In this document: positions 28,096-37,628 of the stretch, one piece after another
How positions within the stretch are numbered: position 1 is the first letter of the stretch
Layout: every line of letters starts with the position of its first letter
NCBI RefSeq assembly: GCF_014647135.1
Contig: NZ_BMOP01000025.1
Coordinates: forward strand, 1-54,243
Length of the DNA stretch: 54,243 nucleotides
Source: Shewanella xiamenensis
Lineage (GTDB): Bacteria > Pseudomonadota > Gammaproteobacteria > Enterobacterales > Shewanellaceae
Direction: 5' to 3'
Made by a program: the position numbers and the translations under genes
Notes under the pieces: generated by a model
What the model saw: the letters and a program-made list of their open reading frames with translations, nothing else
Told to the model about the DNA's origin: nothing
The model's database searches: none

Positions 28096-30525
28096 TTATT
28101 GGAATTTCAATTCCCAGCTATCGATATAGCCTACGTCACCACGGCCGCTATCTACCGCTTTAAGTTTCCACACACCGCTTGACTCAACGCCAGTCATATC
28201 CACTGTGTAGCTCTTATTGATATTATCTGCGCCTGCGCCAGTGTTGCTATGCAGTGTTGCCGTTTGGCCTGTAGGGCTGATGAGCTGCACTTTTAAGTCA
28301 CCAATATAAGGGTGAACAATATTCACCACGGCAGTCACTGTGCCTGAGTTACCCGTGCGAGTCACTGTGATTGGGCTCGTGATACCTGTGGTCTTGTTAT
28401 CAGGAATATTGTAGTTATCGGTGTTGGTGTAGCTTGCTGGCGTGGTCGGAGTACCACCACCGCTTTGGGCTGTGTAGCTTGCGGTTAACGATACACCGCT
28501 AAAGGCTGAATAGCCTTTCACCATCGCGTAGTAAGTACCTGATTGAACGTTGCTGATTGGGCAAGATTCACTGTTACCACCTTTGTATGGACGGCAATCG
28601 TAGTTTGAGGTCGTTGGCGCTGCGCCGTACTGTACGTACAGATCCGCATCACCCGTGCCACCGTTCATCACAAAGCCTAAGTTAGTTGCACCCTGTGGTA
28701 CTTCAAAAGAGAAATGCAGTTCTTCACTGGCGGCGCCGCTTAGACCTGTTTTTGGCACACCGTTCACTAACACGCTGTCAGTTGGTGTAGGGTCAACCGG
28801 ATCCGTAGGACCATTACAGGACGCATCTAAGAAGGTTTTCGCTGCAACGGCATTGACCAGACCATAACCATAGTAATCATCACGGCCAGCTGTGCCTAAG
28901 TCTTCAGCCGTTTGCTTGAGTGCATTACGCACCTGAGCAGCGCTACATTCTGGGTGATAGCTCCACACTAAGGTTGCCACGCCTGACACATGTGGAGTCG
29001 CCATCGATGTACCGTTGTAGTACTCGTAGTCTTTATTACCTTGGTTGCTCACGGTAACGGTTGCACCTAACTGGTTACGCAGTGCTAGACCGGTTGCACG
29101 GTCAACAGACACTGACACCATGTTGATTTCGCTGTTAGCATCGACCAAGAAGGGGTTTTGTAGTCCAGGTAAGGCGGTGTTACTGTACACGATAACAGCG
29201 CTAGCGCCCGCATTCTTACAGGCTTTTACCGCATTGATTTCTGGATAAGAAGTGCCTTGGTTACCCACTCGCTCAACTAGACAGACTTTGTTGGTCATAT
29301 TGCCGCAGTTGAAGGTTGAGCCGCTAACCGTACATTCGGCTAAGGTTGCGGTTGCCGTGCCATTGTATGGATTGGGCGCATAGTTAGTGCCTGATGGCGT
29401 AAAGCGATTGTGTGGCACAACGCCGGAGTTAAAGTATGACTGACCACCGATAGTAATATCGGCTAAACGTCCTTCACCGCGTGTAACGGTAGAGAGAATG
29501 GCTTCACCAGGACCAGAGATCTCGACTTGGTTGGTGTATTGCGAGAAGGCTGAGTGGTCTTTGTGATTATCAACAGACGCTACTGACATTACCGCATCGT
29601 ACGAAGCGGGGTAGCTATGGGTATTGTTACCATCGTTACCCGCGGCTGCAATCAAGAGTACGCCGTTATTGTAGTGGGCGGCTAAGGCATTGCGCTCGGT
29701 TGTACTTGAGCCTGCGCCACCTAAACTCATGGTGACCACATTGGCGCCATTATTAACACAGGTATCGACCGCGGATACGAGTGAAGATGAGTAACCCCAG
29801 CCAGCTTCATTAAATACTTTAATCACATGGATATTGGCATTTTGATTTGGCATCACGCCAATCACGCCGTCGTTGTTGGCGATCGCCGCGATAGTACCGG
29901 CAACGTGGGTACCATGGGCATTGTTATTGCCAGGTTCAAACCAATTACCGGTGCCGGAGTTATTGGTGCCTGTGACATTGTTACCGCTTAAGTCGCTGTG
30001 ACCACGGTCATAACCTGAGTCGATAATACAGATGGTGCGGTTACCCGCTTGGCTATCGCTTAATTGGGTCGCACCCACAAAGGTTTGTCCCCAGGGTGTT
30101 GTTTCGTTTAAGAGCCTACGTGGCATGTCTTCTTCCACATATTCCACATCGGCGCGGGCTCTTAATGCCTTAATGCCATTGTTATCTAGCTTGACCGAGT
30201 AGCTGTTACTGCGGCCGATACGCTTCATTTCTTTGGCTTGCGCCTTGTTCAGCACACTGTGCTGGGCGCTAATTTCAGTCACTTTAGGCTGGTAGTTCAT
30301 GGTGGTGGGTAATTGGTCGCTGACTTGAGCACTATCGACAGACATCAGAGCGGGAGCATCGGCATTTTTAAATTTAACGATATAGCGCTTAGGCAAAGGA
30401 GAGGTCTGTGCTTGCATCGCTGCGTTGAAACCCGGTACGTCGGGGGCAGCATGAACACTTGCTGAAATTGCAATAGCTAAGCTGGATAAACTCAGGGCTA
30501 TTTTAGTGGTTCGGTTGATTGTCAT
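28096..30525 (-). CDS. secreted subtilisin-type serine protease (S8) with PA, PPC and P domains
   Basis: An 809-aa secreted protease. A signal peptide ends near AHA/A (about 27). An I9-type propeptide follows (about 45-135). The S8 catalytic domain has D169 (IIDSGYD), H204 (HGTHVAG), oxyanion N297 (AAGND) and S507 (GTSMATPH). The catalytic domain is split by an inserted PA-like domain (about 355-495). After it come a pre-peptidase C-terminal domain (about 590-685) and a P/HomoB beta-sandwich as in proprotein convertases (about 700-809). The PPC and P domains are usually involved in secretion or substrate binding and may be trimmed. A single gene with a long AT-rich upstream region. Confidence 0.94.
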   Translation of the reverse strand: MTINRTTKIALSLSSLAIAISASVHAAPDVPGFNAAMQAQTSPLPKRYIVKFKNADAPALMSVDSAQVSDQLPTTMNYQPKVTEISAQHSVLNKAQAKEMKRIGRSNSYSVKLDNNGIKALRARADVEYVEEDMPRRLLNETTPWGQTFVGATQLSDSQAGNRTICIIDSGYDRGHSDLSGNNVTGTNNSGTGNWFEPGNNNAHGTHVAGTIAAIANNDGVIGVMPNQNANIHVIKVFNEAGWGYSSSLVSAVDTCVNNGANVVTMSLGGAGSSTTERNALAAHYNNGVLLIAAAGNDGNNTHSYPASYDAVMSVASVDNHKDHSAFSQYTNQVEISGPGEAILSTVTRGEGRLADITIGGQSYFNSGVVPHNRFTPSGTNYAPNPYNGTATATLAECTVSGSTFNCGNMTNKVCLVERVGNQGTSYPEINAVKACKNAGASAVIVYSNTALPGLQNPFLVDANSEINMVSVSVDRATGLALRNQLGATVTVSNQGNKDYEYYNGTSMATPHVSGVATLVWSYHPECSAAQVRNALKQTAEDLGTAGRDDYYGYGLVNAVAAKTFLDASCNGPTDPVDPTPTDSVLVNGVPKTGLSGAASEELHFSFEVPQGATNLGFVMNGGTGDADLYVQYGAAPTTSNYDCRPYKGGNSESCPISNVQSGTYYAMVKGYSAFSGVSLTASYTAQSGGGTPTTPASYTNTDNYNIPDNKTTGITSPITVTRTGNSGTVTAVVNIVHPYIGDLKVQLISPTGQTATLHSNTGAGADNINKSYTVDMTGVESSGVWKLKAVDSGRGDVGYIDSWELKFQ

Positions 30526-31110
30526 GTTTTTCTTCCATGTTCAATTTAGAGTTAATCATTATTATTTTGTGCTTTTAAAGAATAACTACGACTCAGATGC
30601 TACTCGGTTAGTGAATTTATCTTTCGTGTAAGTATTTGTAAATTAAATGTTAATGGTATGGCGGTTGGTAAAATTGACTGAGGTAATAAGCGAATTTATT
30701 GAATAAATAATCAATTGTTACAACTTGTAACGAATGTGTTGGCACTATTTATGTTTATTTATGTGGAAAAGGTGAATAAGTAAAAGTGAATTCTAGCGGC
30801 TTTAACAGCGAATAATGGGCTGAGGTAGTTGTATAAATTATTGAAATTTAAATTTATAATTTTTTGGAATTAAAATGTGAGAAATCTGTAGTGTTTTTCG
30901 GTGTTTGATATTGAGTTTAATTCAAGTGATTGATTATGCAATTTTATTGAGTTAATGCGTCGGTGGTTTGGCATTTGCCAATTTATTGGCTTTTATGCAT
31001 GAGCGCAACAGGATAATCGACTAGTGAGTGGTGGGTGAGATACATGAATCTCGGCAGAAATATAAAAAAGCGCCAACTGGCGCTTTTCCATCGTGAATCG
31101 AAACAGCAAG
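30526..31110. other. long AT-rich intergenic region upstream of the protease gene
   Basis: A 585-bp region of low GC with no credible gene on either strand. Its right end holds the rhodanese terminator (31064-31087). The rest is probably the control region of the secreted protease, but I see no clear operator. Confidence 0.6.
31064..31087 (-). terminator. terminator of the RND-rhodanese operon
   Basis: A 9-bp stem AAAAGCGCC/GGCGCTTTT with an AACT loop. On the minus strand a T-run follows. It lies 23 bp after the rhodanese stop. Confidence 0.9.
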
Positions 31111-31509
31111 TTACTCTGTTTTAGGCTGAGCGTCGGCTAAGGTCTGATAACCGCCACCGTTATAGGTTTGAGTGTAACCCGCCGCGACTAAGGCTTCGGT
31201 CGCGATACTGCTGCGTCGACCGCTGCGGCAATACAACACCACTGGCGCATCTTTGGCGATACCGCGTTTAGCGAATTCTGCGGCGACTTGCTCAAAGGGA
31301 ATATTAACCGCATTGGCTAAATGGCCCGCGGCAAATTCCTCAGGGGTGCGAACATCAAGCACCATGGCCCCAGCAGCGATTTTCTCCCATGCTACTTGAG
31401 GCTGTTGATCTGCCGCATTTGCTGCATGAGGTACTATGGAGAGTGACAAAAGACTCAATAGGGCTACTCCAAGTAATTTTTTACTGCCAAACAGTAACTT
31501 GTTAAACAC
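31111..31509 (-). CDS. periplasmic rhodanese-like sulfurtransferase
   Basis: A 132-aa single-domain rhodanese. A signal peptide (basic start, hydrophobic core, ANA/A near residue 32) sends it to the periplasm. The active loop is CRSGRRS with the catalytic C94, and DVRTPEEF lies upstream, as in PspE-type proteins. I start at the GTG at 31509 because AAGGAGA lies 6 nt before it and a signal peptide follows at once; the longer frame to 31641 would overlap the DUF2892 gene. It is last in the operon, 25 bp after DUF2892. Confidence 0.9.
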   Translation of the reverse strand: MFNKLLFGSKKLLGVALLSLLSLSIVPHAANAADQQPQVAWEKIAAGAMVLDVRTPEEFAAGHLANAVNIPFEQVAAEFAKRGIAKDAPVVLYCRSGRRSSIATEALVAAGYTQTYNGGGYQTLADAQPKTE

Positions 31510-31534
31510 TGACTTTCTCCTTTGCAAATCTGCA

Positions 31535-31747
31535 TTAACGTTGTTTAGCGATTTCAGCTTCGGATTTGACGCCGAGTTTGCGTAATACCATTGCCGCTGG
31601 GCAAAAACCCGTGAAAGCGCTTTGGAATAGGTTAGCGCCAACGAAGGCGGTTAACCACAAAAAGTTATGGTGAACAAAAGCGGTTAATACCAAAGACAGT
31701 AACACCATAAATCCGGCAAAGGCCATAATGCTGCGTTCGAGTGACAT
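31535..31747 (-). CDS. DUF2892 inner-membrane protein (YgaP C-terminal type)
   Basis: A 70-aa protein with two hydrophobic spans (about 7-24 and 29-46) and the family FTGFCPAAMVLRKLG segment with one cysteine. AGGAG lies 7 nt before its ATG. DUF2892 forms the membrane part of YgaP, where it is fused to a rhodanese. Here the rhodanese is the next gene, so the two halves are encoded separately and probably work together on persulfide sulfur. Confidence 0.88.
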   Translation of the reverse strand: MSLERSIMAFAGFMVLLSLVLTAFVHHNFLWLTAFVGANLFQSAFTGFCPAAMVLRKLGVKSEAEIAKQR

Positions 31748-31788
31748 AGCTTGCTCCTAGCGGCAGCGCGATGGCTGCCTATTGTGGG

Positions 31789-34700
31789 TTAATCGGCTGT
31801 TTGAGTTAAGTTTATGCGATTTTTCATCGCCGCGTAGTAAAGCACAGGGATCACGATTAGGGTCAGTAAGGTCGAGATAAAAATCCCGAAAATCAGACTG
31901 ATCGCAAGCCCGTTGAAGATTGGGTCGTCCAAGATAAACAGGGCGCCAATCATGGCCGCTAAAGCGGTCAGCATAATCGGCTTGGCCCGCACGGCGCCCG
32001 AGTGGATGACAGCGCGCTCAAAGGGCACACCTGAGGCGGTTTCCTGATTGATAAAATCCACTAATAATATCGAGTTACGGACAATAATCCCCGCTAAGGC
32101 AATCATGCCAATCATCGAGGTGGCGGTAAATTGTGCACCAAGCAGGGCATGACCCGGCATCACTCCAATCACCGTCAGTGGGATGGGCGCCATAATGATA
32201 AGCGGCACGAGATAGGATCTAAATTGGGCGACGACCAATAAGTAAATTGCAATCATGCCCACGGCATAGGCGATACCCATATCTCTAAAAGTTTCATAGG
32301 TGATCTTCCATTCCCCGTCCCAAAGTACGGCCACTGAGTCTAAGCCTGTTGGTTGGTGGATATAATGCTGATCGAAACCTAAGCCACCGTCGCCGTCGAT
32401 TTTGCCTGCCATGTCAAACATGCCATAGAGCGGACTGTCGAGCGGGCCTGCCATATCGGCAACCACCATCACCATAGGGATCATATTCTTATGGATAATA
32501 GGGGCATCGATTTTTCCGCGCTTGATGGTCACCAGCTCAGACACGGGCACGGATTGCCCAGTTTGGCTTTGTAACTTCATGTTTAGCACTTGCTCTAAAT
32601 CGATTTTCGCCCCTTCTTGCAGTTGCAGGCGGATAGGCACGGGGTGTTTTTGCTGAGCAATATGCAAGTAGCTTACATCCTTACCGCCTACTGAGGTCGC
32701 AATTAAATCAACGATATTGCTATAGGGCACCGCCATCAGGCTAGCTTTCGAGCGGTCGATCATCACCTGCCATTTTTGCTGTGCTGCGGGTAAGAAGATA
32801 TCAATATCGACCACATCTTGAGTCTCACGGAACAGTGACTGCAGATCATAAGCTGCTTGTTCACGAATCGCAGGACTTGGGCCATAGACTTCGGCCACAA
32901 TCGGCGACCAGACTGGTGGGCCTGGTGGTACTTCAACCACTTTTATATTGGCTTGATATGGCGCACCTATTTGCTGTAGTTCCTCTCTCACTGAGAGTGC
33001 AATGCTATGGCTATCGCGTTTGCGATGCTTTTTATCGACTAAATTGACCTGAATATCGCCTAGTTCTTGGCTATTACGCAGGAAATAGTGACGCACTAAG
33101 CCGTTAAAGTTCATTGGCGCATTGGTGCCAGCATACAGCTGCAAATGTTCCACCTCGGGTATAGTGGCAAGGTAACGACTTAAATCCTGAAGTACGCGCT
33201 GGGTTTGTTCCACTGGTGTGCCTTCTGGCATGTCCACCATCACTTGGAACTCTGACTTATTATCGAAGGGCAGCATCTTTAACACCACGAGCTGACCTAT
33301 GGGCAAGGCCACGGCGATACCGATCAATACAAATACACCCGCAGCGAGTCCAATCCGTGCTTTACGGGCGCCTTTACCTAATAGGAAGGGGCCAATTAGA
33401 CGGGTAAACAGGCGCACCATTTTACTTTCATTTATCACGGCATCGTCGCTGTGGACAGTTTCGGTAGCTGGGCCACTATGGTGTTTGAGCAGCTTACGGC
33501 TTAGCCAGGGTGTGACCACAAAGGCAACCACAAGGGAGATCAGCATGCCCATACTGGCGTTGATGGGAATCGGGCTCATGTATGGGCCCATTAGTCCTGA
33601 CACAAATGCCATGGGCAGCAGGGCAGCGATAACCGTAAAGGTGGCGAGAATCGTCGGGCCGCCGACTTCATCCACTGCAACGGGAATGAGTTCACTAAAG
33701 GATTTTTTACCCAGCGCCATATGCCTGTGAATGTTTTCCACTACCACAATGGCATCGTCGACCAAGATCCCGATGGAGAAAATCAGCGCGAAGAGTGACA
33801 CTCTGTTGAGGGTAAATCCCCACGCCCATGAGGCGAATAGAGTGATCGCCAAGGTGATAATAATGGCGACACCGACCACTAAGGACTCGCGGGCGCCCAT
33901 GGTTAAAAATACCAATACGACAACGGCGCTGGTGGCAAAAATCAGCTTAAGAATAAGGGTGTTAGATTTATCCGCCGCCGTCTCACCATAGTTGCGCGAA
34001 ACAGTCACTTCGACATTGCTGGGGATCAACACATTCTTGACCTTAGCAATGCGATCAATCGTTGCATCGGCGATATCGACAGCGTTTTGCCCCGGTTGCT
34101 TACCTATGGCAATCGTCACCGCAGGGTAAATATCTGTCTTGTCACTGTGCCAAACGCTTTGAGTGGGAATATCACTCTTTAAACTGATGTCGGCGATATC
34201 GGCCAAATAAACCGGGGTAGGCTTGCCGTTTTTATCCTGCGAAATACTCACAACGAGCTGTTTTACATCGTCTATTGTTTGTAAAAATTGCCCAGCCTGA
34301 ACCTTAATCTCTTGATTACCTTGTACTAAAGACGCAGGCATCGAGATGTGATTATTGTCATTTAGGCTTTGTCTCAACTTGTCGTAGGTGAGATTAAAGC
34401 TATTCATTTTGGCGGGATCGATGCGTACATTGGCCACTATTTCATGTTGGCCGACGGTGTATATCTCCCGCGTGCCCGGGATACGCTTGATTTCGGTTTC
34501 TAACCCTTGCGCAACATGGGTCAATTGTTCGGCAGATACCTGTTTATCCTTGGACCATAAGGTCAGGCTAACAATAGGCACATCATCGATACCGCGTGGT
34601 TTAATCAATGGTTCACCCACTCCCGCCCCTTGCGGCAGTTTATCCATATTGGAATAAATCTGGTTGTAGAGACTCACTATGGCATCATTGCGGGTTACGC

Positions 34701-35031
34701 CGACTTTAAAGATCACAATGATCATGGCGCCATCGGGTTGGGAGAAAGAATAGAGCGTGTCTATCCCTTTGATTTCAGAGATCACTTGCTCGGCGGGCAG
34801 GGTGACTAAGTTTTCAACTTCGACCGGAGTGGCGCCAGGAAAGGGGATAAAGACATCGGCAAAGGTAACGTCAATCTGTGGTTCTTCTTCCTTTGGGGTC
34901 ACTAAAATAGCAAATAAGCCGAGCAATAAGCCTAAAAGTGCCAGCAGCGGTGTGATGGCACTGTTTTGGAAGGCGGCCGCAATCCGACCCGAAATACCAA
35001 GTGTCATCGGAGATTCATTAGCGTGTTTCAT
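31789..35031 (-). CDS. RND efflux transporter permease (AcrB-type)
   Basis: A 1080-aa inner-membrane pump subunit. It has the RND architecture: a first span near 28-45, a large periplasmic loop, a cluster of spans with the proton-relay motif LVDDAIVVVENIHR in span 4, a second periplasmic loop, and a last cluster of spans. The start TPKEEEPQIDV after the first span marks a subgroup distinct from AcrB itself. The substrate is unknown. It lies between its adaptor gene (35 bp) and DUF2892 (41 bp). No outer-membrane channel gene is in the window. Confidence 0.93.
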   Translation of the reverse strand: MKHANESPMTLGISGRIAAAFQNSAITPLLALLGLLLGLFAILVTPKEEEPQIDVTFADVFIPFPGATPVEVENLVTLPAEQVISEIKGIDTLYSFSQPDGAMIIVIFKVGVTRNDAIVSLYNQIYSNMDKLPQGAGVGEPLIKPRGIDDVPIVSLTLWSKDKQVSAEQLTHVAQGLETEIKRIPGTREIYTVGQHEIVANVRIDPAKMNSFNLTYDKLRQSLNDNNHISMPASLVQGNQEIKVQAGQFLQTIDDVKQLVVSISQDKNGKPTPVYLADIADISLKSDIPTQSVWHSDKTDIYPAVTIAIGKQPGQNAVDIADATIDRIAKVKNVLIPSNVEVTVSRNYGETAADKSNTLILKLIFATSAVVVLVFLTMGARESLVVGVAIIITLAITLFASWAWGFTLNRVSLFALIFSIGILVDDAIVVVENIHRHMALGKKSFSELIPVAVDEVGGPTILATFTVIAALLPMAFVSGLMGPYMSPIPINASMGMLISLVVAFVVTPWLSRKLLKHHSGPATETVHSDDAVINESKMVRLFTRLIGPFLLGKGARKARIGLAAGVFVLIGIAVALPIGQLVVLKMLPFDNKSEFQVMVDMPEGTPVEQTQRVLQDLSRYLATIPEVEHLQLYAGTNAPMNFNGLVRHYFLRNSQELGDIQVNLVDKKHRKRDSHSIALSVREELQQIGAPYQANIKVVEVPPGPPVWSPIVAEVYGPSPAIREQAAYDLQSLFRETQDVVDIDIFLPAAQQKWQVMIDRSKASLMAVPYSNIVDLIATSVGGKDVSYLHIAQQKHPVPIRLQLQEGAKIDLEQVLNMKLQSQTGQSVPVSELVTIKRGKIDAPIIHKNMIPMVMVVADMAGPLDSPLYGMFDMAGKIDGDGGLGFDQHYIHQPTGLDSVAVLWDGEWKITYETFRDMGIAYAVGMIAIYLLVVAQFRSYLVPLIIMAPIPLTVIGVMPGHALLGAQFTATSMIGMIALAGIIVRNSILLVDFINQETASGVPFERAVIHSGAVRAKPIMLTALAAMIGALFILDDPIFNGLAISLIFGIFISTLLTLIVIPVLYYAAMKNRINLTQTAD

Positions 35032-35066
35032 TCAACAACCTCATCAAATTGATATCGCTAGGGAAT

Positions 35067-36080
35067 TTATTGCTTTTGCTCAAGCAACACTTGGTAAGCA
35101 TCCATGGCGACAATATCTCCGGATTTAAGTCCTGCGAGTATTTCCACTTCACCATTGACAGGTTCTGATACTCGTACCTGAGTGAGTACAAATTGCTCGC
35201 CTTTTTTCAGGTAAACGCTACTGAGTTCATTCATAGTGATTAGCGCTGAGGTCGGTAGCTGGATTTTTTCTCGCTCGCCATTTTTAAACAGCGCCTTGGC
35301 CCAAGTTCCGGGTTGCAGGTTAGGTTCATCCTTTGGCAGGTTAATCCGCACTTGATAGCTATGGCTCACGGGATCGGCAAAGCTAAAGATGGTGAGGTCC
35401 TTAGAGAGGATTTCACGACCATCATTTAAGCGTACTAAAAATTCTGGGGCGTTTTTTAGCTGTTGAATATAGCGTTGTGGCACTTGGGTGATAGCGCGCA
35501 TTTGGCTTGGTGAAAATCCAGAGAGTAGCGGCTGACCGACAATCACGGTTTCACCTAATTCGACTAAACGCTCGGTAACAATCCCGCTAAATGGGGCCGA
35601 TACCACAGTATATTTGAGAGACTCAGTCGCCTTGATAACCCGCGCCTTAGCCGCACTCACGGCTTGTTCGGCAGCTTTAGCATTGGCGGTTGCTTCATCC
35701 ATAGCGCCTTTTGAAATCGCGCCTTGGGGAAAGAGTTCTTTGTAGCGTTTATATTGTGCCTGCGCCTCCACATTTAGTGCGGTGGCTTTGGCGAGATCGG
35801 CTTCATAGCTTGCGAGTTCAGCGCCTTGCTCTTTACTAGTTATCTCGAGTAAGGCTGCGCCTTCTGGTACCACATCATTGACATCGTAGTTGAGTTTGAC
35901 GATACGCCCTGAGGTTTGCGCTGATACCGTGGCAGCTTTTACCGCCTCAATATTGGCATCTAAAGTCACCCAATTCGCGTAGGGTTTGCTCATCACTTCG
36001 AGAGTTTCTAAAGAAGATGCCTGCGTCGTGAAGGTAGAAAATGCTAATAATGTGAACAGAGTTCGTGATATTGCTGCCAT
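35067..36080 (-). CDS. RND efflux periplasmic adaptor (membrane fusion protein)
   Basis: A 337-aa periplasmic adaptor for the pump encoded downstream. A signal peptide (about 1-22) is followed by a lipoyl/barrel-sandwich half (VSAQTSGRIVKLNY), a coiled-coil hairpin (about 85-150, alanine- and lysine-rich heptads), and beta-barrel segments with VSAPFSGIVTERLVELGE. It is a short member of the family. First gene of the four-gene operon adaptor-pump-DUF2892-rhodanese. Confidence 0.92.
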   Translation of the reverse strand: MAAISRTLFTLLAFSTFTTQASSLETLEVMSKPYANWVTLDANIEAVKAATVSAQTSGRIVKLNYDVNDVVPEGAALLEITSKEQGAELASYEADLAKATALNVEAQAQYKRYKELFPQGAISKGAMDEATANAKAAEQAVSAAKARVIKATESLKYTVVSAPFSGIVTERLVELGETVIVGQPLLSGFSPSQMRAITQVPQRYIQQLKNAPEFLVRLNDGREILSKDLTIFSFADPVSHSYQVRINLPKDEPNLQPGTWAKALFKNGEREKIQLPTSALITMNELSSVYLKKGEQFVLTQVRVSEPVNGEVEILAGLKSGDIVAMDAYQVLLEQKQ

Positions 36081-36238
36081 AACAAATCATCCCAAAAGTA
36101 ATTCATGAGTAAATTCTAATGGAGTTGGTTTCAATAGGCAATCAATATTTATTAGAAAAATTTAATGTAATCGATTTCACTAATATAGGGGAAAGGCGAA
36201 TGCGTTTTCCCTTACATCAATCGCCATCGTCATCATTT

Positions 36239-36262
36239 TTAAGCCGCAATCAGAGCGGCTTA
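36239..36262. terminator. palindromic hairpin after the SIMPL gene
   Basis: A 10-bp stem TTTAAGCCGC/GCGGCTTAAA, 4 bp past the stop of the SIMPL gene. It lacks a clear T-run outside the stem, so it is a candidate only. Confidence 0.45.
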
Positions 36263-36266
36263 AATA

Positions 36267-36983
36267 TCAGTCGTTTAAATAATAGGTCAGCGTAGAAACA
36301 ATGCGAATTTGTTTTATATAAGGCGTGCTGCTGTCACGATCGGAAATCGTGAACTGGCCTTGGCTGGCACTCTTAATCTTACCCAGACGCGATTGTGAGT
36401 CCTTAGCAAACTTTTCGGCCACTTCCCGCGCATTTTGCGTTGCTTCCTGCACCATGATCGGTTTGACATCATTGAGCGCCGTAAATAAAAACTCAGTGCG
36501 GTTTTCATAGTCTTGGCTGGCGATAGCAATGCCTTCTTTAACTAAGTTTATCATTTGCTTACGGGTGCTTAGCATGAGATCAATTTGTGAGGTATAGACA
36601 GAGAGATTAATCTTAGCCGAGTAACGATACCTGACATTGGGGTCGACATAGCCTTGGGCTTGACGATCTTCAATGGATGGCAATGACACCGTAATCTCAC
36701 TGTCGCTAAATCCACTTTCTTTAAGGAAGGCGACGACTCTGTCGGTTTTTTGCTGAACAGTTTCATAAAGTTTAGGGAGGTTGTTGTCGACCTCAGTAAA
36801 GTTAATCGGCCAGATAGCGATGTTGGCTTTGACTTCTTTTTCTGCAAGACCTTTTACGGTGACTGTGCGTTCTAGTGCTTTCATTTCTAGTAGCGCTGAG
36901 CTGGCGCTTTGTCCAACATAAACCATGCCTGCACATAAAAAACCACCGAGCACGATGGCGGGAAGTAGATAATTGCGTTGCAT
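36267..36983 (-). CDS. SIMPL (DUF541) domain periplasmic protein
   Basis: A 238-aa protein anchored or exported by an N-terminal hydrophobic stretch (about 7-24), followed by a SIMPL/DUF541 domain: the start ERTVTVKGLAEKEVKAN, the alternating strand-helix pattern, and GKIKSASQGQFTI near the end. Family members such as YggE are periplasmic and linked to stress or outer-membrane physiology, with no set biochemical role. It lies 186 bp before the adaptor gene and is probably a separate transcript. Confidence 0.88.
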   Translation of the reverse strand: MQRNYLLPAIVLGGFLCAGMVYVGQSASSALLEMKALERTVTVKGLAEKEVKANIAIWPINFTEVDNNLPKLYETVQQKTDRVVAFLKESGFSDSEITVSLPSIEDRQAQGYVDPNVRYRYSAKINLSVYTSQIDLMLSTRKQMINLVKEGIAIASQDYENRTEFLFTALNDVKPIMVQEATQNAREVAEKFAKDSQSRLGKIKSASQGQFTISDRDSSTPYIKQIRIVSTLTYYLND

Positions 36984-37141
36984 AACAGACTCTCTTGATA
37001 GAATTCCTTCAGATACCTTACTTCAATTAGCTAGCTTTGTGCATAGGCAAATGCCTAACACATTCAACTTTATACTAAATGCTCAGGTGTTATTCAGGAT
37101 TAGCATCATGCTGTTGTAAAAGTGGCTTGTAAGTTAACCTG

Positions 37142-37528
37142 TTAGCTTATGGGTGGGATTGCACTAGGTTGCCACAATTCGACTTTATTACCATCGGGGT
37201 CAATAAACCAGCCGAAACGGCCGAATTCAGAGTCTTCAATATCGCCGATTTGCTCGCCGCCACCCTGCGTGACTTGAAGTAGGGCTTGCTCAAGATCGTC
37301 CACGATAAAGTTCACCATAAAGCTTTTATTCGTGGGGGCAAAATAGGTCGTGTTATCGTCAAACGGTGTCCATACATGGTAACTCGGGATGGATTTATCA
37401 CTATGATAGAACGCCGCGCCTCCCCAGTTTTCAATAGGGATCTCAAGGTGAGTTTTATACCAGGTTGCTAAGGCAACGGGATCGGTACTTTTGAAGAAAA
37501 TACCACCAAGTCCAATGACTTTTGCCAT
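37142..37528 (-). CDS. VOC (glyoxalase/bleomycin resistance) family protein
   Basis: A 128-aa protein with two beta-alpha-beta-beta-beta modules of the vicinal oxygen chelate fold: GGIFFKSTDPVALATWY near the start and FGRFGWFIDPDGNKVELWQP at the end, with the usual terminal glutamate metal ligand. The substrate is unknown. I start at the ATG at 37528 (MAKVIGLGG); the longer frame to 37588 would run into the fadL terminator. A single small gene on the minus strand. Confidence 0.85.
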   Translation of the reverse strand: MAKVIGLGGIFFKSTDPVALATWYKTHLEIPIENWGGAAFYHSDKSIPSYHVWTPFDDNTTYFAPTNKSFMVNFIVDDLEQALLQVTQGGGEQIGDIEDSEFGRFGWFIDPDGNKVELWQPSAIPPIS

Positions 37529-37586
37529 AAGGGTTATAGAGTGAGAGGAATATGGATTAACTTTAGGCAATAAATACGCAAGATAC

Positions 37587-37614
37587 AAAAAAGCCGCAAA
37601 AATGCGGCTTTTTT
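37587..37614 (-). terminator. fadL terminator
   Basis: An 11-bp stem AAAAAAGCCGC/GCGGCTTTTTT with a 6-nt loop, 14 bp after the fadL stop. It is T-rich on both strands. Confidence 0.93.
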
Positions 37615-37628
37615 GTGTTCGAAACAGC

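Noticed and set aside
31510..31641. 44-residue N-terminal extension of the rhodanese
   Set aside because: It would overlap the DUF2892 gene and bury the signal peptide; the GTG at 31509 has AAGGAGA just upstream.
33299..33730. 143-codon plus-strand open frame opposite the RND pump gene
   Set aside because: It is antisense to a clearly coding, conserved gene; composition is that of a shadow frame.
37529..37588. 20-residue N-terminal extension of the VOC protein
   Set aside because: The extension begins in the fadL terminator hairpin, and VOC proteins normally start directly with the first beta strand.
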